Positions 45,641 to 55,473 of a stretch of DNA of 64,000 bases are shown here, piece by piece. The first letter of the stretch is position 1. The number at the start of each line of letters is the position of its first letter. The DNA comes from Perkinsus olseni (taxonomy: Eukaryota; Perkinsozoa; Perkinsida; Perkinsidae). The DNA lies in NCBI GenBank assembly GCA_013115135.1, contig JABANP010000241.1, forward strand, positions 1 to 64,000, read 5' to 3'. The position numbers were made by a program, and so were the translations under genes. A model generated the notes under the pieces. It did not search any database. It was not told the origin of the DNA and saw only the letters and a program-made list of their open reading frames with translations.

Positions 45641-45644
45641 TTCA

Positions 45645-46870
45645 TACAGCTTGTAGCTCACGACCGGTGCACGGTGTCAGGTCTTGGAACGCCTCCTGCC
45701 GCACGTTCGGTGGAATGCGCTGTGCGCGTCGGCGCAAGGGTCGTCTGGAAGAGCGCAAGCTCGCCGACTATGAACTCCACTCGGAAGGAAGAATGAGGTA
45801 GGATGAGGGAGTGATGACCGCAGTACTTAAGAGCCCAACGGTAAGCTATAAGGGGTAGATGTGAGAGTCGTTTTCGTGGGAAAACTCAGAGGATTGGCCA
45901 TGTGGCGTGACGGCCACATCAAATGAGATCCTCATTTGTCTGCATGACCCGTACTGCATTTTTCGACTTTGTAAAGCATCTTTCGAGGGGTTTTTAGCGT
46001 TCGGATGGTTTGTTTATCGATTCGATAACACGGAAGAAAAAGCGGCTGTAAGTCAGTACACCACCGTTTGGATCACGATGAGAGCTTTCTATCGAGGGCC
46101 CACCAGAAGCCGTAACTCGTTCACAATACGAAGTTACTAGGGGTGGGCCTTCTTTCAATTATACGCCCTGTATAAGTCTTCAGTGAGAACTTTTCAACTA
46201 CGTTCCGAAGATTCTACAATTTGCGGTTGAAACTTAGGAACTGTTTGACACGAGTGAGTGATTGGAAAATTCGTCATTTTGTGCGATGAATGGTCAAGAT
46301 CCTCGGTTGAGTAGCCCAACGGGAGGTGAAAGGGCGCGTGACACCAAGGAATCAAATTCGGCAGCGCGTGGCGACAGGCAATACACCGCCATATGACCTC
46401 CGAGCGCATGCTGAATCAAATTGCGAATACGGAGGGGCTCCGATACCCATTTAGCGGACACGTTGTTTGACCTGGCATAAGAGAACTGTTCCCATGAACT
46501 GTGTGCCATACAGCAAGCCCATCATGGTCTTGCCATTCATGAACATTTCCCTGGCGAATGGTAAACCGTCCATCGAAAACTGATCACAAGATTAACTCTC
46601 GTACGGCAACTCAACGCAGAATGGGAACGGTAGATGTATAAACAGAGAGGTGAACGAGAGCAACTGAAGGACCGATGAAGCGCTATGTCACAGAGGGAAT
46701 CGGTATAGGGCAACTCAAGCTTATGCACTCTCGCAGACAGGTTGGTCGAGATTGACCCGAGGGAGCCAGAATTTCGAACGATAAGGTGTTTACTCTCCGG
46801 AGAAGAGTCTTCACTCAACGGCAAACATTGGGGTTGCATCGTCGGCTGGCTGAGCTGGCCCATATCCACC
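45645..46870. other. No recognised gene
   Basis: Only short chance frames seen. Confidence 0.45.
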
Positions 46871-46877
46871 ACGGCCT

Positions 46878-47916
46878 TTACCGGCAAATCGGTAGAGCAG
46901 CATGATACCGGCACATGCCAAGATCACGATAGTTAATTGCTACAATGGACCACCAAAGAGTGTTGTGCTCACTAAGCAGCTCATGGGCTGCTGGGGTGTT
47001 AGCGATAACAATGGACCAGTCATCCTCGAAGAGGGGGTTCTCGGGTACAGGGGCCATGTTCTTGATGTCGATGCCGGCGGGATAGAGACGTCGCAGCACT
47101 CCTAAGGGGTCGTTGGGGACCTTCACAGAGGTCTTCCCAAGCAGCCTGGACTCAGTAAGGGGGAACAGATCAGCTTTTGGGAAGCAACCAGTACCATAGT
47201 ATTTGTTCTCAAAGCACGCCCTCGGGGAAGGAATGCTTGGATCACATTGGCAATCAGCGCCTTCACTGGACTCATGGTCGAGGAACCACAGATCGGTGTA
47301 GCACATACGGTCCTCAGTCCCCGGCCAGTAACCTTCAATTCTCAATTCCTCGGGCCTCACAACCCGAGAATGTATCCAAATCCCGACTAACACCACCATC
47401 AACGACAACTACCATATGAAAGTCTCGAGGGAGTTCCGCTTCCACGGCCTGGGCGATGTTCTTAACACCACTACCCTTCGCACGAAGAGCATCGAAGGTT
47501 GCATTGCACGACTCCTTCATAGCGGCGACGTCACCATCAAAGTCCCAGGGTATAATACCGCCTTCATGACGATACCACCCCAGCAGGCTACCCCAAACGA
47601 GGAAGCTCTCACTCAACCCGACTCTGTCGAGAGCAGAGGTTAACGCCTCGGTGGCACTCGCGATGCACTCAAGATTTTGTTGTCGATTAGGAAGCCCCAT
47701 AATTTGGTCATAGTCCAGGCACTCGGAAGTGTTCAGAGTGACCGGATATGCCGGCCAGCCGCTGCTGACTCGAGACTCTTCTATTTTGCCTCGCGGGCAG
47801 AAGAAAAGCCGATCGAGAGGAGGCTGGTCGAAGGCGAGTTGAGTGGATATTTCGACTGCAGCGGAAGTTGACAGCGAAAGCAGGAATAACGTGAAGGCGT
47901 GAATAGGGGGCATCAC
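46878..47916 (-). CDS. LicD/fukutin-like transferase, secretory pathway
   Basis: LicD-type proteins transfer phosphocholine or ribitol/sugar phosphates to glycans. Start ATG 47,916 with signal peptide MMPPIHAFTLFLLSLSTSAA. The LicD signature is clear: LVWGSLLGWYRHEGGIIPWDFDGDVA (GTLLG..RH.G.IPWD.D.D pattern, Asp residues as metal ligands). A 43-nt intron (GTTAGTCGGG ... GGCCCGAG, about 47,335-47,380) joins VVVDGG to ELRIEGYWPGTED in phase 0. The Cys-rich second part (CYTDLWFLDHE ... CQCDPSIPSPRACFENKYYGTGCFP) fits an extracellular or Golgi domain, ending at 46,878. The final 15 residues are uncertain, as another frame there encodes a possible TM helix. Confidence 0.65.
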
Positions 47917-47939
47917 TTACTAGATAACTTGTGTAAGAC

Positions 47940-49140
47940 AACTAAAGAAACTGCGACCAAGCGCAAATGACCGTCGGCGAAGCTATCGTGGAGTGAAACT
48001 CTTGGCATTGATAATTACGGACCATATCATGCGACCGCGTATGAGCCGAGAAGTATTATAGCCGAACCGATGCTACCGGTATCACCACTCAGCGCTTTCA
48101 CGTGCGCTCAATACTACATCACGTGTCATCGCCCCTACCTAAGCTCCCCCATGCACTGAGCTCTGCGGGATTGAGGGGCGGCAGCCGAAGCGAGACTGCG
48201 AGCCTTACATGGTCACAAGGTCCGAAGCTGTATCGTCTCGTAGAGAGGTAATATCAACATTTCGGACCACAATTCGTACGTCAGGGAGCGTCCAACGGCA
48301 TATGGAAGCCCCTAGCCAGCACATACAGGCAGACCTCGAGCCTCGCGTGATCTTGGATCTAATATAAAATTGCTCTCGTCAGCCGAGCAGAGTCTGATCA
48401 AGGCAGAACTGGTATCCTTAGGCCAAGCCCGGCCCGGGGGCCCAGAGGCGTCGCTCCGCCATGTCCTGTGCAAGGAAGGCCGCAGGCTTTACTGAGGGTG
48501 AAACCATCGCGGCAGGGGACGTAGTCACACAATCCTGCACTACTCAAGCTAGTCGTTTCCGATGATGATACTTGTTCTAGCTGCGTTACGATCACCGATT
48601 TCTGGAGTGGTAATTTGTGCATGGCAGTCGCGAGGAGTGGTCCTGCGGAGACGCGTGGACCACCTTCCAACTGCCTCTCTTCTCAGTTTCTCTATGCTAC
48701 GTCGGCGTGAGCGGGTCTGCGGCATTCCGCGTGACCTGCCCGCCGCCTTCCCGGGTGGAATTCCCTTAGAGCTTTCCCCCGCCCTTTGTCCTCACAAATT
48801 GAGGTCGTGGCTAATAACAGCGCTGTTGTAACACGCGTTCCGTCATGATTCCACAGTAATCATCGACAATGATGTGTCGCGTTTCGTTTTCGTAGTGACG
48901 AGTCTTCAGAGTTGACCTCCCTCAGAGAGGCATCAACCCTCGTTTCATACGGCTACATTCCTTCATCTTCTCTTTGCCACCGGCCCAGAGTGTCGCGTTG
49001 CGAACTAACGTTAATTAATAAATGCAAATGAAGTCTCACTCTTTGAGAAGCGCGTCATTTTCCCGAGTAATGGTTAGGAATCTTTCCTCTTTAGTTGTTT
49101 TTTCGTTCTAGCGTTGTTTGTCGTACGATAGTTTGCTATA
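47940..49140. other. Spacer and probable 5' leader of the outer DIRS-like element
   Basis: No gene recognised. The last few hundred bases before 49,144 probably belong to the element's 5' repeat or leader, but no second copy is in the window to prove it. Confidence 0.4.
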
Positions 49141-49143
49141 GTC

Positions 49144-50337
49144 ATGGCCGGTGACGAGGTCCAGAATGACGACATCTTCGAGGTGCTGCGAGCGGTTTGT
49201 GAATCCGAGGACACTGTCCTGAAGTTACACGAGTTTCTTGTTTCTAGTCAAGTAACAAAAGCTAGGTCTCTCGCTTCCCTTGCTCCCGGACTGATCGGAG
49301 CCGCGACGACAGCCATTGCGGCCCCCGAAGGGACGACCAATTCAGTTTGGAAAGGGACAGTAGCATCACTCCTTCAAGCAGCGCGTGATGAAGCTGAAGC
49401 TCAACTCAATCATCAAGCCCTCTTGGCCTCACAGCAGATCAATCAGCAGCAGTCCTCGGCTCCGGCCGGAAAAGCTGGTTCGAAGGCCTCTCGTCATCGT
49501 CGTACTTTCATTCGCGCGATGAAGTCACTGTCTGCGAGACTGGGCAGAGCCGAGTTTCCGTCGTCTTTGGTTCCACCTCAACGACTTCTCGAGGCTTTGT
49601 ACTTGAATCCGTCGGCTTACATTGACTTCGACAAATATTTTAATAGCTCTAGTTCCACTTTCGAAGCTAGCAGCCTGGCCGAGGATCTCGATGGTAACCC
49701 TGTCCTAGTTAGGAAGCTACTTCCTTCCACTACGGATGAGGAAAAGAGCAGAGCCAAGCCCATCAAGAATTTCAGTGCTAAATGGTGCAGGGCTTTCATC
49801 ATCTATTCGGTGGCGGTTCTGGTGGTTCAAGAAGCTGAGTCGTCCTCTGCCAAGACACCCGATCAACAAGGAGAGTCTGAGGCTTCGGACAGCAGTTCCG
49901 AGAGCGACGACGCTGGGTATATTTCCTTTCTGGATATGTTAGCCTTCCATGAGCGTATCCTATGGTACGCGGCGGAATATAATTGGTCGGTGGCTGCTTG
50001 TGTTGACAAGTCCGTTCGACAAGCGATAGATGCTACTTGTCGGAGTGGTACACGGAGTCTGGCACAGTGTTATAAGTCTTTCGACCTCTGGTCTGCCAAA
50101 GCGTCGGAAGCTGTTGGTCTTGCCATGAACGGCCAGACCGCGCCGCGCAGTACTCTTCGTCGATCACAAGGCAACTCTAATACATTTGTCACTGCGAATA
50201 GTAGCACTCAAGCTGCTCACGTCGGGAAATTCTCGCGGCAGGGCCCGAAGCGTCCGGCCGCGCCTTCCTTTGGACAAGGCCCACCGTCGAAGCTGTCCTT
50301 TTCTATTCCTTCTCGACCTGATAATTCTCACAAGTAG
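49144..50337 (+). CDS. ORF1 (gag-like) of the outer DIRS-like element
   Basis: 397 residues, ATG 49,144 to TAG 50,337. Acidic N-terminus (MAGDEVQNDDIFEVLR), a central region with SARLGRAEFPSSLV and YAAEYNWSVAACVDKSVRQAID, and a Ser/Pro/Lys-rich C-terminus (GKFSRQGPKRPAAPSFGQG). It sits directly before the RT frame of the same element, so it is called gag-like from position. No zinc knuckle seen. Confidence 0.6.
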   Translation: MAGDEVQNDDIFEVLRAVCESEDTVLKLHEFLVSSQVTKARSLASLAPGLIGAATTAIAAPEGTTNSVWKGTVASLLQAARDEAEAQLNHQALLASQQINQQQSSAPAGKAGSKASRHRRTFIRAMKSLSARLGRAEFPSSLVPPQRLLEALYLNPSAYIDFDKYFNSSSSTFEASSLAEDLDGNPVLVRKLLPSTTDEEKSRAKPIKNFSAKWCRAFIIYSVAVLVVQEAESSSAKTPDQQGESEASDSSSESDDAGYISFLDMLAFHERILWYAAEYNWSVAACVDKSVRQAIDATCRSGTRSLAQCYKSFDLWSAKASEAVGLAMNGQTAPRSTLRRSQGNSNTFVTANSSTQAAHVGKFSRQGPKRPAAPSFGQGPPSKLSFSIPSRPDNSHK

Positions 50338-50484
50338 TCTACCTTCGGAGCCTACAGTTCAGTAGTTTCTCCCAAGTGCACCTATAGAGTGTCGGATGAG
50401 TGGCTGAGCCACTGTGGCTTGCGTTCCTTCATAGAAGGGCTTTGCACCTCTATTCCAGGTTGTTAAATCCTTTTTTTTTCACAA

Positions 50485-51920
50485 ATGACTACTAATCACG
50501 GCAAGAGGAGCCGCACCAGTACCACTGAGCGGCGGCGTCGTTACACTCGCCGTAGACGAGCCGAGTCTGCCTTCCTGCCACCTCCTACTGAGTGTGGTCA
50601 GGACCCTCGTTCTCCTGTCGAGAAGAATGACAGTTCCATGTTGCCATCTCTCCAGAGATATGTTGAGTCTCTAACGAGTTTGGGGAAAGAACATTTTTCA
50701 GCGGTATCAGCGGAGCCCCTGCGCGACGGCTCGGGTCTGGGAGCTCGTCTTCCTAGTCAGCACACTAGTGAAGCTCTCTACTCTGAACAACCAGATACCA
50801 AGCTGGTAACTGATATCTTTGTTAATTGTGTCAAAAAGAATAAGCTCGAGCTCCTGGTACAGTCCATTCACGGTACACCTTCGAAGGAACAAGTGTCGTC
50901 GTTGGAGCGAACTCTCACTTGCGCGGCCTCAGAGTGCCAGGCAGCGTTGGCTACAGCCCTCCACTGCTCGTCTCGGAAGGCACATTGCGGTGCACCCGTA
51001 CGTGCTGATATTCTCCGTAAGCTTATTTTGGCGTTACACGACCCCGACACGTCCCTGGCCGACCAGGTTGACGAGGGAGTATCCCTTGGAGTCGATCATG
51101 CCATCCCCAAGACCGGCCTTTTTCCTGAGTATACGAAGAGAAAAGAGGACGAGGCCTTACAACTCCTCCGCTTACAAAATTTGGCGAACTATACCTCGGC
51201 GGAAGAGGATCCTTCTGTCACCGAGGATATTATTTTAGAGGAGGTTCAGAAAGGCCGAATGATTCAGTTATCAAAGGCTGAGGCTTCTGATCCCGAGAGG
51301 GTGTTCGCCCGCATGGCGTTGATTAAGAAGGTAGGCCCAGACGGAGTAACACCAAAGTATCGTATTGTCGAGGATTTTCGTCGCAATGGGCTAAATGCTC
51401 ATATGAGGGCATGTGAAACTGTGTCACTGCCACGTTTGCGAGATGTCCAGCGATGCTTAGGTGACCTCCTGTCTTGTTTGACAGATGCGTCAGACCCCGG
51501 GTGTCAATCTCCATCTCAGGGTCATCCTAGCCCTGTCTTCTTCGGCTATGACGTTGCTTCCGCTTTTCGAAACTTGTATGTCCATCCATCCGATGTACAT
51601 AGGTTGTGCGTCCGTGTAAACGGCAAAGCCTACCAACACCGGGCGTTACCGTTCGGCGTTCGTTTGGCGCCTTTCCATTGGTGCAGAATTGCAGCAGCGG
51701 TTATTCGCATCCTCCGGAAGCTAATCCAGTGCTTCGCCCCGGATCTACCTTTTGCCAGCCTTATCTATGTTGATGATGGCCTGATGGCGATTCCTCCTTG
51801 TGAGTATGACATGTGCGTGTCTTTGTGCCTTCTACTATGGCGGGTTCTAGGCATAGACTTATCCTGGGGGAAGTGTTCCTTCCACCAACTTTCGACTGAG
51901 TATATCGGATTTGTTTTTAC
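50485..51920 (+). pseudogene. RT of the outer DIRS-like element, interrupted by insertion
   Basis: ATG 50,485. RT blocks: YRIVEDFRRNGLN (motif 1-2), FFGYDVASAFRNLYVHP (motif A Asp), HRALPFGVRLAPFHW (motif B), LIYVDDGLMA (motif C, YVDD), STEYIGFVFT. At FVFT (51,920) the reading passes into the inner element. The frame resumes at 57,381 as YENSHLYVHIRDSILVRAREQLMDILRSR, which lines up with the corresponding part of the inner RT (VGYEVEIANEGIYVTVPQEKLQAI). RNase H and recombinase parts of this element are not in the window. Confidence 0.75.
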
Positions 51921-52192
51921 TGGAGTTAATTTATTAACAGACGTAAAATGCGTCTAAGTGTAGCCCCGAATCGTCGTGGGAGTGCGAAGCACTAATCTGG
52001 CACAACTGCTCTGTCTCCCTGTGTTGCGCTGACGCTATGAGGAAGTGCGAGTAGTCCAACGTGGCTAATGAGAAGCTGGTTAGCTTTAAGTGCAGTGTCT
52101 TCATAGTTCAGTATCTCACGTCTAGAGCCATCTTGGTTCAAGTATCAGTTGACGGTATACGTCCCCTTTGACTCTCTCTCCCCAATTTTTTT
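51921..52192 (+). repeat. Split direct repeat A1
   Basis: Identical by eye to 56,887-57,158; begins tggagttaatttattaacag. Probably carries the promoter. Confidence 0.88.
52121..52142 (+). promoter_or_regulatory. Spliced-leader-like 22-mer in A1
   Basis: tctagagccatcttggttcaag matches the dinoflagellate/perkinsid spliced leader (core GTAGCCATYTTGGCTCAAG) at about 17 of 22 positions. It lies 52 nt before the gag ATG. Confidence 0.5.
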
Positions 52193-52193
52193 C

Positions 52194-53270
52194 ATGGCAA
52201 ATCAACAGGAAGCCGTCAACAAGAACATTTTGGAACCTCTCCTGGACGGTGAAGCCATCGACCAGGAAATCAAAGACCTGATGCTGGCCCAGTTAGTTGA
52301 GGAGAAGATATATTCCATAATGCTTTTGGCCAACGTCGGAGAAGAAGCCGTCACTCGCATGACGAGTCGCCTGCCGGTCGAACAGCAACAATCTTTCAAG
52401 CTGCACTTGGTGTCATTGATCGACGAGGCCAAGGCTTGGCGTGCAGCCAAACGACGCCGGCATGAGCAAGAAGGAGAAGCTAATGACCTAGCTACCAACA
52501 GGGAGAATCTACGGCAGAGGTTTGGCCAGAATGCCGAGCCCCCTACAAACATTATGCCTCCAACAAGTCTGATAGCTAAAGTCGGCAAGGCCCCCTATGA
52601 CTATATTCCTGTTCAAGAATTCCTGGGTACCTCTTCTTCTTCGACTAATGCTACGGGGGTGAAACACCTTGAGGATATCAATACCGGTAAGATGGCTGCG
52701 GTGAGGATCGGGAAGGTCAAAAAGATCAACACGTTGGCGCAGTGGGTTGAGGGCTTCTGCAAGTGGTGCATGGCTCTGCTCTTGGTCGAGCCTGACAATC
52801 AGGTTGTCAACCCGCTTGGTATGCTTTCCTATTTGGTACGGGTGGTTTCGCTTGCTGAAGAGAAGTCCCCTCGCTCGGCCATCCTCTTTGATCATGCGTA
52901 CCGGTCGAAGATGGCAGCCTTCCACGAAGCTGGAAACAGTATAACGCAGGTCCTAAGCGATGACCTGGCCCCTTCCCTATATGTCGGGGCACAGCTGGGG
53001 ACTCTCGACGACAAGGACCACATCTATGGTAAAGACGAGGACACTCGCCGTGACGAGATCTGTGTTTACTTCCAGCGAGGGCACTGCCGGAGAGGTAGCC
53101 GCTGCCCCTTTCGTCACCAAGGCCGACCAAGGTCGTTTTATGATGTAGACAGCGCCGGGAACACCCGACTAGACTCCCCATCCCCTAAGAGGCAAAGGAG
53201 GCGTTCTCCCAGTCGTCACGATCGTGGACCCAAAAGTGGGAAAACCCCATCGGATCATTCAAAAAACTAG
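52194..53270 (+). CDS. gag-like protein with CCCH zinc finger (inner element)
   Basis: ATG 52,194 (MANQQEAVNKN), chosen because it follows repeat A1 directly. The in-frame ATG at 52,149 is inside the repeat. About 358 residues: helical N-terminal half, conserved-looking middle (YDYIPVQEFLGTSSS; WVEGFCKWCMALLL), a C-x8-C-x5-C-x3-H finger in ICVYFQRGHCRRGSRCPFRH at about residue 310, then a basic tail SPKRQRRRSPSRHDRG. It likely packages the RNA. It ends TAG 53,268-53,270 immediately after a slippery heptamer. Confidence 0.75.
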   Translation: MANQQEAVNKNILEPLLDGEAIDQEIKDLMLAQLVEEKIYSIMLLANVGEEAVTRMTSRLPVEQQQSFKLHLVSLIDEAKAWRAAKRRRHEQEGEANDLATNRENLRQRFGQNAEPPTNIMPPTSLIAKVGKAPYDYIPVQEFLGTSSSSTNATGVKHLEDINTGKMAAVRIGKVKKINTLAQWVEGFCKWCMALLLVEPDNQVVNPLGMLSYLVRVVSLAEEKSPRSAILFDHAYRSKMAAFHEAGNSITQVLSDDLAPSLYVGAQLGTLDDKDHIYGKDEDTRRDEICVYFQRGHCRRGSRCPFRHQGRPRSFYDVDSAGNTRLDSPSPKRQRRRSPSRHDRGPKSGKTPSDHSKN

Positions 53271-53302
53271 ATGATGGCCGTTCTCGTGATAGAACGGCCA
53301 TC
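53261..53302 (+). promoter_or_regulatory. -1 programmed ribosomal frameshift site, gag to pol
   Basis: Slippery heptamer A AAA AAC (53,261-53,267) in the gag frame (TCA AAA AAC TAG), a 5-nt spacer, then a perfect 12-bp stem GATGGCCGTTCT (53,273-53,284) / AGAACGGCCATC (53,291-53,302) with 6-nt loop cgtgat. The -1 frame is open from here to the pol stop. Confidence 0.85.
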
Positions 53303-55468
53303 TCCTTTACTACTCGACTCTCTGTTGATGCACGGCGCTCTTCGCCCCGAAGACGGTCGGGAGAGAGCACGTGTATTCATCCCGTTTCTGAACATCCACT
53401 CACTAAGACTTCTTCTTTCTACTCTGCGATCTTTGAGTTTGTAAGCGCGGCGCAAAGTGCTGCGAAACAGCAAACCGATGAGCGACAGACTGCCTTCACC
53501 TGTGGCGCAGGCCTGCACGGACCAAAGCCGTGGGAGGAACCCCCTCAGAATACGGAACCCGAGAGGAGAAAAATCCTCGATACCCTTCACTCAGTGCTAA
53601 AGCACAGTGAATTCACTCGTTTTCTTGGCAAGGTGGTGGCTGAAAACTTCCCACCAAGTCGTGAGGCCGAATTTCAAGAGAGACTGGGAAAACTCGCGGC
53701 AGACGCGCGGGACGCTCTAGCGTCTATCCTCGACTGCTCTCCTGCTGCTCCCTTCCCAGGGTCTCCCATACGTGCTCACCTACTGGGCGCTCTTCTTAAG
53801 GCATGCGGGTACTCACATGAAGGAGCGATTCTGGAACATGAGATTGCGCAGGGGTTCGCACTGGGGCATCACGTCCCTGTGCCTCCTTCGACACTTTGGC
53901 CCAAGGCCAAAAAGCACCCCCCGGTCGATTGCCGCCGGGTCTTCGAGAACTACAGGTCCGCCGAGGAACACCCTGACAAACTCTCGACGATCCTACAATC
54001 TGAGGTATTATCAGGCAGGATGGAGCTTGTAGATGAGGACTCTGCGGGGTCTGCTGTTATCACTCCAGTGGCTCTCATCCCCAAGGGAGACTGCCCGAAA
54101 GACCCGTCACTGCAGAAAGCAGAACACTTTCGGGTGATCGAGGACTACCGCAGGTCGCACCGCAACAGGTGCGTGACACTAGACCAAACCTTGCAGTTAC
54201 CCTCTTTACAAGATGTGCTCACTCTGTTGAGCCACTGCATGGGGTGCAAACGCCCCACAGATCTGGTCCTCACTGTCGTCGACATCAAGAGCGCGTTTCG
54301 TCTACTCGGCGTTCGTCAGCAGGAAACCGTTGAACTCAACGTCCGAGCGGGCGGTGTCACCTACAGACACCGGTGTCTCCCGTTCGGGCACCGCAGCAGT
54401 CCTTTCAACTTTTCACGTACCGCGGGTGCGGTCCACCGGATGCTACTGCTGCTTACGGCACTGTTGCTCTGGTTCCTTTTTGGACTACTCTACGTCGACG
54501 ACATGTTCTTCGCTATAGAGCGAGAACATGGAGTCGAGGGGCTAGGGCTGATTCTTGCCTTCTGGGGTTGCCTGGGATTCGGTTTCTCCTACCGAAAGCT
54601 CCATCTAGGTCGCAAAGCGAAATTCGTGGGTTATGAAGTTGAGATCGCCAATGAAGGTATATACGTTACGGTGCCGCAGGAAAAGCTCCAAGCTATCACT
54701 GAGAACCTCAGGCAGACCCTGGCGGCCCCGTTCGTGAATGAAAAGAGCCTCGCCAGTCTTGCTGGAAAACTCTCGTGGGCTTTGTATTGTTTTAAGCTTC
54801 TCCGACCCTACTTGTCTACGACTTTCGGAGCATTATCTCTAATGAAGAGAAAACACTTGAGGAGCATGCGGACCCCAAAAGGGCTCCGGCAAGATCTATC
54901 CTTCCTCCTCAAGGTTTTCGGTGACCTCGACTCGAATGCGTTGTCCTACCCGGTCCTCTCCTGCCAATGCGACATTGAGTCCGCAACACTGGTAGGCTCA
55001 GACGCGTCGACCACCGGAATGGCCGGCTTCGTACGACACGACGGGACCTGGACGTACTGGTCCCTGCCGCTGAGCAATCTCCGCGAAGACGTCAGGAGAA
55101 GCGTCTGTGGAGACGCGTCGGCCTTCAGCCACAGGGAAATGTGCTATCTTGAATTACTTGCCTCACTGATGACGCTGTCCCTATTGGCCCAATGGAGACC
55201 CACAACGCGGGTCATCGTCCAATGCGATAATCAAGGTGCTGTAGCAATCTTACAGAAGGGATACAGCCCCAAGACGAGGGCGCAGTGGCTCCTGCGAAAC
55301 GCCGCAGGATTCCTGTTCAAACTATCACCATTAATCTCCTTTCACTATATAAGCTCTCACACTAATTCACTGGCAGACAATCTGTCTCGTGGCGCCAACG
55401 TGTTGTTGCCATCGAACTGGCAGGCCTGCTCACCCCCGGTCGAGTGGATCAAACAGGACACTAACTAG
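53267..55468 (+). CDS. pol: reverse transcriptase-RNase H (inner element)
   Basis: Open in the -1 frame from the slippery site, so probably made as gag-pol. The first ATG at 53,594 is the alternative start. About 107 residues of linker, then RT: FRVIEDYRRSHRN, LTVVDIKSAFRLLGV (motif A), HRCLPFGHRSSPFNF (motif B), GLLYVDDMFFAIE (motif C), FVGYEVEI; then RNase H: LVGSDASTTGMAGFV (Asp), REMCYLELLASLMTL (Glu), VIVQCDNQGAVAIL (Asp), ISSHTNSLADNLSRG (final Asp). All key acidic residues are present. It stops at TAG 55,468, 5 nt before the recombinase ATG. Confidence 0.85.
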   Translation, partial: LDDGRSRDRTAISFTTRLSVDARRSSPRRRSGESTCIHPVSEHPLTKTSSFYSAIFEFVSAAQSAAKQQTDERQTAFTCGAGLHGPKPWEEPPQNTEPERRKILDTLHSVLKHSEFTRFLGKVVAENFPPSREAEFQERLGKLAADARDALASILDCSPAAPFPGSPIRAHLLGALLKACGYSHEGAILEHEIAQGFALGHHVPVPPSTLWPKAKKHPPVDCRRVFENYRSAEEHPDKLSTILQSEVLSGRMELVDEDSAGSAVITPVALIPKGDCPKDPSLQKAEHFRVIEDYRRSHRNRCVTLDQTLQLPSLQDVLTLLSHCMGCKRPTDLVLTVVDIKSAFRLLGVRQQETVELNVRAGGVTYRHRCLPFGHRSSPFNFSRTAGAVHRMLLLLTALLLWFLFGLLYVDDMFFAIEREHGVEGLGLILAFWGCLGFGFSYRKLHLGRKAKFVGYEVEIANEGIYVTVPQEKLQAITENLRQTLAAPFVNEKSLASLAGKLSWALYCFKLLRPYLSTTFGALSLMKRKHLRSMRTPKGLRQDLSFLLKVFGDLDSNALSYPVLSCQCDIESATLVGSDASTTGMAGFVRHDGTWTYWSLPLSNLREDVRRSVCGDASAFSHREMCYLELLASLMTLSLLAQWRPTTRVIVQCDNQGAVAILQKGYSPKTRAQWLLRNAAGFLFKLSPLISFHYISSHTNSLADNLSRGANVLLPSNWQACSPPVEWIKQDTN

Positions 55469-55473
55469 GTGAC

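Noticed and set aside
52149..52193. Gag start at the upstream in-frame ATG 52,149
   Set aside because: It lies inside repeat A, whose second copy at 57,115 has no gag after it; ATG 52,194 begins right after the repeat.
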